Shown here: positions 7,603 to 14,407 of the stretch, piece by piece | Numbering within the stretch: the stretch's first letter is position 1 | Layout: each line of letters starts with the position of its first letter | Assembly (NCBI GenBank): GCA_900769745.1 | Contig: CAAGHX010000225.1 | Coordinates: forward strand, 1-14,530 | Source of the DNA: an uncultured Alistipes sp. | GTDB lineage: Bacteria > Bacteroidota > Bacteroidia > Bacteroidales > Rikenellaceae | Length of the DNA: 14,530 nt | Direction: 5' to 3' | The notes under the pieces: model-generated | The model's database searches: none | Seen by the model: only the letters and a program-made list of their open reading frames with translations | Told to the model about the DNA's origin: nothing | Position numbers and translations under genes: made by a program

Positions 7603-8793
7603 ATGGTAAAGATTGGAACTCCAATGACCCCCGTAGGCAAAAAGGCTATCTTGTGTGGCTCTGGCGAGCTGGGTAAGGAGGTTGCATTGGAACTTCAACG
7701 ATATGGTGTAGAGGTTATCGCCTTGGATAAGTATGAGAATGCTCCTGCTATGCAGGTGGCACACCGCTCATATGTGTTGTCGATGTTGGACGGTGAGCGT
7801 CTGCGCGAGATTATCGAGGCCGAGAAGCCCGATTATATCATCCCCGAGGTGGAGGCTATCGCTACTCCTACATTGGTAGCACTCGAGAAGGAGGGTTATA
7901 ACGTAATCCCTACTGCTAACGCTACCCTGCTTACAATGAACCGTAAGGGTATCCGTCAGTTGGCAGCCGAGGAGTTGGGTATCCCAACATCACCCTATTG
8001 CTTTGCCGCTACTCGCGAGGAGTTTGACGCAGCAATTGAGAAGATCGGAACACCATGCGTTGTGAAGCCAATTATGTCATCATCTGGTCACGGTCAGAGC
8101 GTATGTAAAACACCTGAGGGTGCCGACAACTCTTGGAAGATTGCCCAGGAGGGCGGTCGTGCAGGAGGTGGCGAAGTTATCGTAGAGGGCTTCGTGAAAT
8201 TCGATTACGAGATTACTCTCTTGACAGTTCGTCACTCTGGTGGTACATTGTTCCTCAATCCTATTGGTCACCATCAGGTAGATGGCGACTATCGTGAGTC
8301 TTGGCAGCCACAGCCTATGAGCGAGACTGCTCTTGCACAGGCTCAGGATATCGCTAAGAAGGTTACCGATGCTTTGGGTGGTTATGGTATCTTCGGTGTG
8401 GAGTTGTTCGTATGTGGCGACAAGGTGTTGTTCAGCGAGGTATCGCCTCGTCCACACGACACAGGTATGGTTACAATGATTTCTCAGGATTTGTCGGAGT
8501 TCGCTTTGCACGCACGCGCAGTGTTGGGCTTGCCTATCCCATCAATCAACTTCTTCGGCCCATCAGCTTCGAAGGCTGTGGTTGTAGAGGGCGATACTGA
8601 TAAGGTTGTGTTCGGCAATTTGGATAAGGTTTTGGCTGAGCCAAACGTACAGGTGCGTATCTTCGGTAAGCCAGAGGTTAAGGGCCATCGCCGTATGGGT
8701 GTTATCTTGGCTCGCGGCGAGAGCGTAGAGGAGGCTTTGGCTAAGGCTGAAAAGGCGTATGATACTTTGGAGGTCGAGGCTTTACCTAGATAA
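7603..8793 (+). CDS. purT: Formate-dependent phosphoribosylglycinamide formyltransferase 2
   Basis: ATP-grasp enzyme that formylates GAR with formate and ATP, bypassing 10-formyl-THF, in purine synthesis. It is 396 residues, close to E. coli PurT. The N-terminal GAR-binding segment is LCGSGELGKEVALEL at 17-31, then PEVEAIAT at 81-88. The ATP-grasp core has VVKPIMSSSGHGQS at 153-166, with EGFVKFDYEITLL starting near 195. The metal-binding signature is FSEVSPRPHDTGMV at 277-290. The C-terminal domain (about 320-390) ends GESVEEALAKAEKAY. It follows pyrB by 51 A/T-rich bases with no terminator, so it is probably co-transcribed with three pyrimidine genes, an unusual place for a purine gene. The second GAR transformylase, PurN, is encoded at 13832-14401. 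The stop codon falls inside a long palindrome. Confidence 0.97.
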   Translation: MVKIGTPMTPVGKKAILCGSGELGKEVALELQRYGVEVIALDKYENAPAMQVAHRSYVLSMLDGERLREIIEAEKPDYIIPEVEAIATPTLVALEKEGYNVIPTANATLLTMNRKGIRQLAAEELGIPTSPYCFAATREEFDAAIEKIGTPCVVKPIMSSSGHGQSVCKTPEGADNSWKIAQEGGRAGGGEVIVEGFVKFDYEITLLTVRHSGGTLFLNPIGHHQVDGDYRESWQPQPMSETALAQAQDIAKKVTDALGGYGIFGVELFVCGDKVLFSEVSPRPHDTGMVTMISQDLSEFALHARAVLGLPIPSINFFGPSASKAVVVEGDTDKVVFGNLDKVLAEPNVQVRIFGKPEVKGHRRMGVILARGESVEEALAKAEKAYDTLEVEALPR

Positions 8794-8912
8794 ATGCGCC
8801 TAATAAGGGTCTTTTGTCGTTGTGCTTGCTCTCAAATCCTCATTTACGCATTAGTAAACTGCGGTTTTCGAGCTGTGCACGCCTAAAAATACCTCTTATT
8901 ATACACATTTAT
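8790..8912. repeat. Imperfect palindrome of about 123 bases after purT
   Basis: The two halves align end to end as inverted copies. Outer arms ATAAATG (8790-8796) and CATTTAT (8906-8912) pair perfectly. TAATAAG near 8801 pairs with CTTATTA near 8894. Mid-stem segments around 8822-8842 pair imperfectly with 8859-8881. The centre is TTTAC (8843-8847), loop GCATTA, GTAAA (8854-8858). It includes the purT TAA stop and lies against the bidirectional terminator. No open reading frame of note is inside. It resembles a REP-like or miniature non-coding palindromic element; whether other copies exist in the genome cannot be seen here. Confidence 0.6.
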
Positions 8913-8919
8913 AAATTTA

Positions 8920-8957
8920 AAGGTGTTTCAAGATTACTTGAAACACCTTATTTTTTA
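8920..8957. terminator. Bidirectional intrinsic terminator between purT and the sigma-factor unit
   Basis: A perfect 13-base-pair stem: AAGGTGTTTCAAG at 8920-8932 pairs with CTTGAAACACCTT at 8937-8949 around the loop ATTA. On the plus strand it is followed by T6 at 8951-8956, ending purT transcription. On the minus strand it sits 5 bases after the stop of the membrane-protein gene (TAA read from 8957-8955) and is followed by a T-rich stretch. It therefore serves two convergent operons. Confidence 0.9.
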
Positions 8958-9533
8958 CTCCTCAAACTGCTTGAGAGCTGTGATTCGCTGCTTAATTTCA
9001 TCAATTCGGTCCTTATCTCGTAGGTATTGCCAGCCTATTAATACCGCTGACCCAATAAAAGTCAGAATCACCCACAACCACCATTCAGTAGATAGTACAG
9101 AGTGACGAATTACTGCTTCGATAATAACATACGTGAAGACGAATGCCAAGAAACACGCTGTTATGATGTTATTGCGAACAAACAGCTTTTCAAAGCGAAT
9201 AATCATCTGCTCCTGCTCTACAATGGTTGCATCAAATTTGGCCAACCGCTTGATGATCTTCCACATTGGAGAGAAGAGGATGGTATCCATTGCGATAACA
9301 GAACCAATCAGAATCCAGCAAAATAGGTCGTCCTGAATACCTTGTGCGAAGAGAATTACGATGGAGCATATCAATACCAACCATCCGAGATACTGATTCA
9401 TACGGACTTTGCTCCAATACGATTTTACTCTGCTCTCGGTGAGCATACGTAACTCCTGCTTGCGAAGCATCTCTTCGCGGTCGAGTTTTTCCGAAAGTTT
9501 GTCCCAAGATTTTTTCAATCGTTCAAGTTCCAT
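8955..9533 (-). CDS. Four-helix membrane protein, candidate anti-sigma partner
   Basis: A 192-residue protein I cannot assign to a named family. Residues 1-45 are a charged, probably helical cytoplasmic N-terminus (MELERLKKSWDKLSEKLDRE...). Four hydrophobic segments follow at about 47-64, 69-88, 121-141 and 150-169. A charged loop (about 91-120) separates the two hairpins, and the Lys/Arg/Glu-rich tail after 170 may form a coiled coil. It lies 12 bases downstream of an ECF sigma gene, the usual place for an anti-sigma factor, and a cytoplasmic N-terminal helix plus membrane helices would fit that job. However, it lacks the zinc-binding HxxxCxxC motif of classical anti-sigma proteins. Function is inference from position and topology only. 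Confidence 0.75.
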   Translation of the reverse strand: MELERLKKSWDKLSEKLDREEMLRKQELRMLTESRVKSYWSKVRMNQYLGWLVLICSIVILFAQGIQDDLFCWILIGSVIAMDTILFSPMWKIIKRLAKFDATIVEQEQMIIRFEKLFVRNNIITACFLAFVFTYVIIEAVIRHSVLSTEWWLWVILTFIGSAVLIGWQYLRDKDRIDEIKQRITALKQFEE

Positions 9534-9545
9534 AATTGTAATAGT

Positions 9546-10022
9546 TTAAGCGTTAAACATCTCTTTTATTTTGTTCTTTGCGCGCATAAGTTTCACCGAT
9601 ACATTTGTCTTGCTCAGTCCCGTGATTTCGGCTATCTCCTCATAGGCATAACCCTCGAGCCATAAGACTATCAAGGCTCTGTCGATGTGTCCTAGTCGGC
9701 AGATTACTGAGTGTAGCTCCTCCAGTTGTTCCCTTAGTGCTGGGTCCTCATCTGCCGAAACATCAAACGATAAGGAAATCGATGCAGGGCCTTTGCGGCG
9801 GATAAACGATATGCAGGTGTAAAGTGCCACACGATATATCCACGTCGAGTGTTTACTGCGACCTTCAAATTGGTCGAAACTCTGCCAAAGGTTAATAACT
9901 ACCTCTTGAAAGTAATCCTCAATCATTCCTTTTGGCGCATAGATGTAGCACACCTTATATATTATATTTCTGTGGGCGTGTACCACATCGCAAAACAGTT
10001 CTTCTTTTGTTTGGGTTTTCAT
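9546..10022 (-). CDS. ECF-type sigma-70 family RNA polymerase sigma factor
   Basis: A 158-residue extracytoplasmic-function sigma factor with only regions 2 and 4. Region 2 spans about 10-77, with the core-binding segment DYFQEVVINLWQSFDQF at 36-52 and the -10-recognising helix around STWIYRVALYTCISFIRR at 59-76. A short linker contains an Asp/Glu-rich stretch (88-106). Region 4 spans about 104-155, with the helix-turn-helix YEEIAEITGLSKTNVSVKLM at 127-146. The start ATG follows a purine-rich leader. It forms a two-gene unit with the membrane protein 12 bases downstream, so the signal is probably sensed at the envelope. A candidate self-recognised promoter lies 20-50 bases upstream. Regulon unknown. 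Confidence 0.93.
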   Translation of the reverse strand: MKTQTKEELFCDVVHAHRNIIYKVCYIYAPKGMIEDYFQEVVINLWQSFDQFEGRSKHSTWIYRVALYTCISFIRRKGPASISLSFDVSADEDPALREQLEELHSVICRLGHIDRALIVLWLEGYAYEEIAEITGLSKTNVSVKLMRAKNKIKEMFNA

Positions 10023-10040
10023 TGTCTTTTGTTGTTTGCT

Positions 10041-10075
10041 CTATTAGTCGCAAAAAAGAGATGAAAAATTACAAC
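10041..10075 (-). promoter_or_regulatory. Candidate ECF-type promoter of the sigma-factor gene
   Basis: Read on the minus strand, GTTGTAA (10075-10069) is followed after 17 bases by GCGACTAAT (10051-10043), which resembles ECF -35 and -10 elements with a TGTAA-type upstream box and a CGAC/CGTC-type downstream box. No TAnnTTTG housekeeping element is seen in this interval. Position, about 20 bases before the start codon, fits autoregulation. This is pattern-based inference. Confidence 0.4.
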
Positions 10076-10112
10076 GCGATAAAATTTTTTTGAAATAATT
10101 GTGTGCTTAAAC

Positions 10113-10150
10113 AAAAAATAGGGCTGATAACCAATAAGTTATACAGCCCT
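10113..10150 (-). terminator. Intrinsic terminator after folD (end of the purine operon)
   Basis: On the minus strand, AGGGCTG (10150-10144) and ATAAC (10142-10138) pair with GTTAT (10131-10127) and CAGCCCT (10126-10120), giving a 12-base-pair stem with a single bulged base and a six-base loop. A T6 tract follows (A6 on the plus strand, 10113-10118). It begins 22 bases after the folD stop and insulates the purine operon from the sigma-factor gene, which lies downstream on the same strand. Confidence 0.88.
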
Positions 10151-10172
10151 AAAATTATGGTTTCTCTTTACC

Positions 10173-11024
10173 CTATTTCTCCATCTTGCGCAAGAAGCAC
10201 TCGATAGTGTTCTCCATAAGGCAAGTGATAGTCATTGGACCTACACCACCTGGAACGGGAGTGATGGCAGCGGCCTTTGGCTCGATAGCTGCGAAATCCA
10301 CATCACCACACAACTTCTTAGTCTCAGGGTCGCGGTTTACACCCACGTCGATAACCACAGCACCCTCCTTCACCATATCGGCAGTCACGAACTTAGGACG
10401 ACCAATGGCTACAACTAAGATGTCTGCTCGGCGAGTCACCTCAGCCAAGTTCTTTGTGCGGCTGTGAGCGATAGTCACTGTTGCGTTCTCGTTGAGCAAA
10501 AGCTTCGATACTGGCAAGCCCACGATGTTACTGCGGCCAATAACCACAACATCCTTACCTGCAATCTCCACATCGGCACGCTTCAAGAGCTTGATGATGC
10601 CCTTTGGTGTACAAGGGAGTGTGCAAGGCTGCTTGAGCCAGAGGTTTGCAACATTCATAGGGTGGAAACCATCCACATCCTTCTCTGCGCTGATGGCAGC
10701 GATCACCTTGTCTGAGTCGATGTGCTTTGGCAATGGCAACTGTACCAAGATGCCGTCCACGCTATCGTCAGCGTTCAACTCAGCGATAATACATAAAAGC
10801 TCCTCCTCCGAGATTGAAGCATCCTTGCGGATTGTGGTATTCTTGATACCTACCTCCTCAGAAGCCTTAGCCTTACCTGTAACGTATGATACGCTACCTG
10901 GGTCCTCGCCCACCAAAATCACTACCAAGTGTGGCACGCGGCCATACTTCTCAGTGAAAGTGGCTACATTGGCAGCCATCTCCTGCTTGAGTGAGAGGGC
11001 CAACTCTTTTCCGTTTATAATCAT
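10173..11024 (-). CDS. folD: Bifunctional methylene-THF dehydrogenase / methenyl-THF cyclohydrolase
   Basis: Converts 5,10-methylene-THF through methenyl-THF to 10-formyl-THF, the one-carbon donor used by PurN and PurH encoded upstream in the same operon. It is 283 residues, normal length. The active-site segment EDPGSVSYVTGKAKASEEVG at 40-59 gives Tyr47 and catalytic Lys51. VQLPLPKHI (about 94-102) and KDVDGFHP (about 116-123) follow. The nucleotide-binding part has GRSNIVGLP near 163-171, and the C-terminal signature PGGVGPMTITCLMENT lies near 259-274. It is the last gene of the operon, 15 bases after purD, with a terminator 22 bases beyond its stop. Placement with purine genes is functionally sensible. 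No anomaly in motifs. Confidence 0.97.
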   Translation of the reverse strand: MIINGKELALSLKQEMAANVATFTEKYGRVPHLVVILVGEDPGSVSYVTGKAKASEEVGIKNTTIRKDASISEEELLCIIAELNADDSVDGILVQLPLPKHIDSDKVIAAISAEKDVDGFHPMNVANLWLKQPCTLPCTPKGIIKLLKRADVEIAGKDVVVIGRSNIVGLPVSKLLLNENATVTIAHSRTKNLAEVTRRADILVVAIGRPKFVTADMVKEGAVVIDVGVNRDPETKKLCGDVDFAAIEPKAAAITPVPGGVGPMTITCLMENTIECFLRKMEK

Positions 11025-11039
11025 CGTTTTACTTGTGTA

Positions 11040-12287
11040 TTAGAATTTAAACGCCTTATCTCCAATGTCGTTGCGGTGGAAGAGGTTGTCGCACTTAATC
11101 TTCGCAACCTCAGCCGCAGCCTTCTGCTGTGCCTCGCGGAGCGTAGGAGCCTGGCATACGACAATCATCACACGACCGCCTGAAGTGACATACTTGCCAT
11201 CCTTCAAAGCTGTACCCATATGATAGATTGAGCCGTCAACCTCCTCAGTGCCCTCAATAGCATAACCCTTCTCGTAGCTGCCTGGATAACCCTTCGATGC
11301 GAGTACGATACCGAGTGTAGCCATATCGTTCCACTCGATTGTTGGAGTCTTGCCATCAGCTACATCGCAGAATACCTGGCAGATGTCGCTTGTCATACGT
11401 GGAAGGATAACCTCAGTCTCAGGGTCGCCAAAGCGAGCGTTGAACTCGATAACCTTGATGCCCTGCTTTGTCTTCATCAAACCACCATACAACACGCCGC
11501 AGAATGAGCAACCCTCCTCAACCATAGCGGCCGCAGTAGGACGCATAATCTTGTTCATAGCGTACTCCAAATCCTCCTCAGTGATAAATGGCAACTCTGT
11601 GTAAGCACCCATACCACCTGTGTTTGGACCCTCATCGCCGTCGAATGCACGCTTGTGGTCCTGAGCTACTGGCATTGGATATACATCCTTACCATTCACA
11701 AAGCACAAGAGCGAGAACTCTGGGCCCTCGAGATACTCCTCGATAACCACCTTGCCCTTGCCGAACTTCTCGTCCTGCAACATATCGCGCAAAGCCTCCT
11801 CGGCCTGCTCCAAAGTCTCAGCGATAACAACACCCTTACCAGCTGCCAAGCCATCATACTTGAGAACAGTTGGCAATGAGCCAGCCTTCACATACTCAAA
11901 TGCTGCATCGAAATCCTCGAATGTTGAGTATGTAGCAGTTGGAATCTCATACTTGAGCATCAAATCCTTAGCAAACTGCTTGCTTGTCTCGATGCGAGCA
12001 GCCGACTTCGATGGACCAAACAGACGCAAGCCATTGGCCTTGAATACATCAGCGATACCAGCCTCGAGAGCTACCTCTGGACCTGCTACAGTGAGCTCAA
12101 TATTGTTTGCCAAAGCAAACTCCTTCAACTCCTCTACCTGAGTCTCCTTTATTGCTACGCACTCGGCCAATGCGGCGATACCCGCATTGCCCGGAGCGCA
12201 AAAAATCTTTTCTACCTGGGGTGACTTGCTCAACGCCTCAACAATAGCGTGGCAACGACCGCCAGAACCTACTACCAATACTTTCAT
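11040..12287 (-). CDS. purD: Phosphoribosylamine-glycine ligase (GAR synthetase)
   Basis: Joins phosphoribosylamine and glycine with ATP to give GAR, the substrate of PurN and PurT. It is a 415-residue ATP-grasp enzyme, near the family length of about 420-430. The N-terminal motif reads VVGSGGRCHAIVEAL at 5-19; most PurD proteins have GSGGREHA, so residue 12 is Cys where Glu is usual (codon TGC read directly). The family signatures otherwise look intact: APGNAGI near 32, LKYDGLAAGKGVVIA near 142, DEGPNTGGMGAY near 212, and EFNARFGDPETEVILPR near 280. It starts 6 bases after the purH stop and ends 15 bases before folD, consistent with tight co-transcription. Identification is secure in spite of the substitution. 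Confidence 0.97.
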   Translation of the reverse strand: MKVLVVGSGGRCHAIVEALSKSPQVEKIFCAPGNAGIAALAECVAIKETQVEELKEFALANNIELTVAGPEVALEAGIADVFKANGLRLFGPSKSAARIETSKQFAKDLMLKYEIPTATYSTFEDFDAAFEYVKAGSLPTVLKYDGLAAGKGVVIAETLEQAEEALRDMLQDEKFGKGKVVIEEYLEGPEFSLLCFVNGKDVYPMPVAQDHKRAFDGDEGPNTGGMGAYTELPFITEEDLEYAMNKIMRPTAAAMVEEGCSFCGVLYGGLMKTKQGIKVIEFNARFGDPETEVILPRMTSDICQVFCDVADGKTPTIEWNDMATLGIVLASKGYPGSYEKGYAIEGTEEVDGSIYHMGTALKDGKYVTSGGRVMIVVCQAPTLREAQQKAAAEVAKIKCDNLFHRNDIGDKAFKF

Positions 12288-12293
12288 TGTGGT

Positions 12294-13823
12294 CTAGTGC
12301 TTAAAGTGACGCATACCAGTACATACCATCGAGATACCGCACTCGTTGGCCTTCTTTACAGAGTCCTCGTCGCGAACGCTACCACCTGGCTGAACGATAG
12401 CTGTAACGCCATACTGCGAAGCCAAAGTAACTGTATCATCGAATGGGAAGAAACCGTCAGATGCCAATACCAAGCCCTCAGTAAAACCTGCTGCCTGAGC
12501 CTGCTTGAGTGCAATCTCAGCAGAACCTACTCGGTTCATCTGGCCAGCACCAACACCTACTGTGTGACCGTCCTTAACCACAACGATAGCGTTAGACTTA
12601 ACGTGCTTAACGATTCTCCAACCGAAGTTAAGGTCTGTAACCTGCTCAGCCGATGGCTTAGCCTCAGTTACACACATCTCAGCTGTAACCTCTGCAGTCT
12701 TCTTGTCCAAATCCTGAACGAGCAAACCGCCGTTTACGCTTACATACTGATTAACAACGCTCTCGTCCTTAGTCATATCAACCTGCAAGAGACGCAAGTT
12801 CTTCTTTGTAGAGAGAACCTCCAAAGCCTCCTCAGAGAACGATGGAGCCATGATAATCTCCAAGAAGATAGGCTTCATCAACTCAGCAACCTCACGGTTA
12901 ACCTCGCGGTTAACAGCTACGATACCACCAAAGATGCTCACCTTATCTGCCTCGTAAGCCTTAGTCCAAGCGTCAACTACATCCGCTCCGATTGCAGCAC
13001 CACATGGGTTCATGTGCTTCAAGCCTACGCAGAATGGCTCGTCGAACTCGCGAGCGATGCACAAAGCTGCGTTAGCATCCTGAATGTTGTTGTATGAAAG
13101 CTCCTTACCGTTGAGCTGCTTTGCGTTAGCCAATGAGTAAGCACCTGCCTCAGCTGAGCCGTAGAACTTAGCCTGCTGGTGTGGGTTCTCGCCATAACGC
13201 AAGCCCTGTACGAGGTCAAACTCCAAGAAGAGCTTCTCGTTCAAACCTGCGGCCTTACGCATATAAGTTGCAATCATCGAATCGTACTGAGCTGTGTGAG
13301 TGTAAGCCTCAGCAGAGAGCTGCAAACGAGTCTCAACAGTTGTGTTACCGTTAGCCTTAATCTCCTCGATAATCTTTGCATAGTTCTCAGGGTTGCAAAC
13401 TACAGTTACATCCTTGTAGTTCTTTGCAGCCGAGCGCAACATTGATGGACCACCGATGTCGATATTCTCGATAGCGTCCTCCATTGTAACGTCTGGCTTT
13501 GCGATTGTCTGACGGAATGGATAGAGGTTTACACAAACCATATCGATAAACTCGATAGAGTTATCCTTAAGTGCCTGGAGGTGGCTCTCATCGTCACGAC
13601 GAGCCAACAAACCACCGTGTACCTTAGGGTGAAGAGTCTTAACACGACCGTCGCAGATTTCAGGGAAGCCTGTAACGTCGCTGATATTGATTACCTCTAC
13701 GCCGCTATCGCTTAGAAGCTTCATTGTGCCACCAGTGGCAATAATTTCCCAGCCCAAAGAACGAAGCTGCTGTGCAAACTCCACAACGCCTGTCTTATCG
13801 CTGACACTGACTAATGCTCTCAT
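12294..13823 (-). CDS. purH: Bifunctional AICAR transformylase / IMP cyclohydrolase
   Basis: Performs the last two purine steps: formylation of AICAR with 10-formyl-THF, then ring closure to IMP. At 509 residues it is full length. The N-terminal IMP cyclohydrolase domain (about 1-195) opens ALVSVSDKTGVVEFA and has ATGGTMKLL near 29, GRVKTLHPKVHGGLLA at 59-74 and NIDIGGPSMLRSAAKNY at 120-136. The AICAR transformylase domain (about 200-509) has the catalytic pair Lys269-His270 in GLKHMNPCG, then IVKHVKSNAIVVVKDG and GQMNRVGSA, and ends with the phosphate/folate region DGFFPFDDT and QPGGSVRDEDS. It lies 8 bases after purN and 6 before purD. A long plus-strand open frame across it is a shadow. 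Confidence 0.98.
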   Translation of the reverse strand: MRALVSVSDKTGVVEFAQQLRSLGWEIIATGGTMKLLSDSGVEVINISDVTGFPEICDGRVKTLHPKVHGGLLARRDDESHLQALKDNSIEFIDMVCVNLYPFRQTIAKPDVTMEDAIENIDIGGPSMLRSAAKNYKDVTVVCNPENYAKIIEEIKANGNTTVETRLQLSAEAYTHTAQYDSMIATYMRKAAGLNEKLFLEFDLVQGLRYGENPHQQAKFYGSAEAGAYSLANAKQLNGKELSYNNIQDANAALCIAREFDEPFCVGLKHMNPCGAAIGADVVDAWTKAYEADKVSIFGGIVAVNREVNREVAELMKPIFLEIIMAPSFSEEALEVLSTKKNLRLLQVDMTKDESVVNQYVSVNGGLLVQDLDKKTAEVTAEMCVTEAKPSAEQVTDLNFGWRIVKHVKSNAIVVVKDGHTVGVGAGQMNRVGSAEIALKQAQAAGFTEGLVLASDGFFPFDDTVTLASQYGVTAIVQPGGSVRDEDSVKKANECGISMVCTGMRHFKH

Positions 13824-13831
13824 ATTTGAGT

Positions 13832-14401
13832 CTAATTTAATAATTCTCTAATTGTGTTAATATATAAGGTGTGCTCCACAGAGTGAATCTTCTGCTCCAA
13901 CTCCTCTATATCGTGGCCGTCATATGCAATAGCACTCTGTGCTATGATTTTGCCACCATCGAGTGAGTTGTCCACATAATGTATGGTGCAGCCATACACC
14001 TTCACTCCATATTCAAAAGCTTGTTGAATAGCATCTTTTCCCTTGAACGCGGGCAACAGCGACGGGTGAATGTTTATAATCTTGCCCTCGTATGCTCCGA
14101 GCAGAGTATCCCCCACCAAACGCATATATCCGGCAAGGCAAATAAGCTCCACCTCAGCCTCGTTGCAACGATTTACAATCTCCTGCTCAAATGCCTGCTT
14201 TGAAGAGTAATCCTTTGCCGAGAATACAAACGAGTTGATTCCCAACTGCTGCGCAATCTGCACAACTTTAGCCGAAGGTCTGTCGCATACGAGTAGTACA
14301 ACTTCTGCCTCAATCTCACCACCAATAGCAGCACGTGCTATGGCCTCGAAATTTGAACCGTTGCCGCTTGCGAAAATTGCTATTTTATGTTTTTTTGTCA
14401 C
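13832..14401 (-). CDS. purN: Phosphoribosylglycinamide formyltransferase 1 (10-formyl-THF dependent)
   Basis: Transfers the formyl group of 10-formyl-THF to GAR. It is 189 residues, a normal length. The N-terminal GAR-binding loop is IFASGNGSNFEAIA at 9-22. The catalytic triad is visible as Asn110 and His112 in IINIHPSLLPAFKG, and Asp148 in HYVDNSLDGGKI. AGYMRLVG (90-97) is the usual folate-pocket segment. The start is a GTG at 14401: the reading opens VTKKHKIAIFASGNGSN, no ATG lies near the family start, and the purM stop is only 6 bases upstream. The non-ATG start with tight spacing suggests translation coupled to purM. The genome also has PurT (7603-8793) for the same reaction. Confidence 0.96.
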   Translation of the reverse strand: MTKKHKIAIFASGNGSNFEAIARAAIGGEIEAEVVLLVCDRPSAKVVQIAQQLGINSFVFSAKDYSSKQAFEQEIVNRCNEAEVELICLAGYMRLVGDTLLGAYEGKIINIHPSLLPAFKGKDAIQQAFEYGVKVYGCTIHYVDNSLDGGKIIAQSAIAYDGHDIEELEQKIHSVEHTLYINTIRELLN

Positions 14402-14407
14402 CTCAGG

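Noticed and set aside
8814..9105. Two short plus-strand open frames across the palindrome and terminator
   Set aside because: They run through a perfect terminator hairpin and antisense to the membrane-protein gene, with no coding character.
10492..11043. Plus-strand open frame of 183 codons antisense to folD
   Set aside because: Shadow of folD, which has all its catalytic motifs; no promoter or plausible start context on the plus strand.
12249..13097. Plus-strand open frame of 282 codons antisense to purH
   Set aside because: Long only because of codon bias in purH on the other strand. The product is Leu/Ser/Asn-rich with no motif, and purH is intact.
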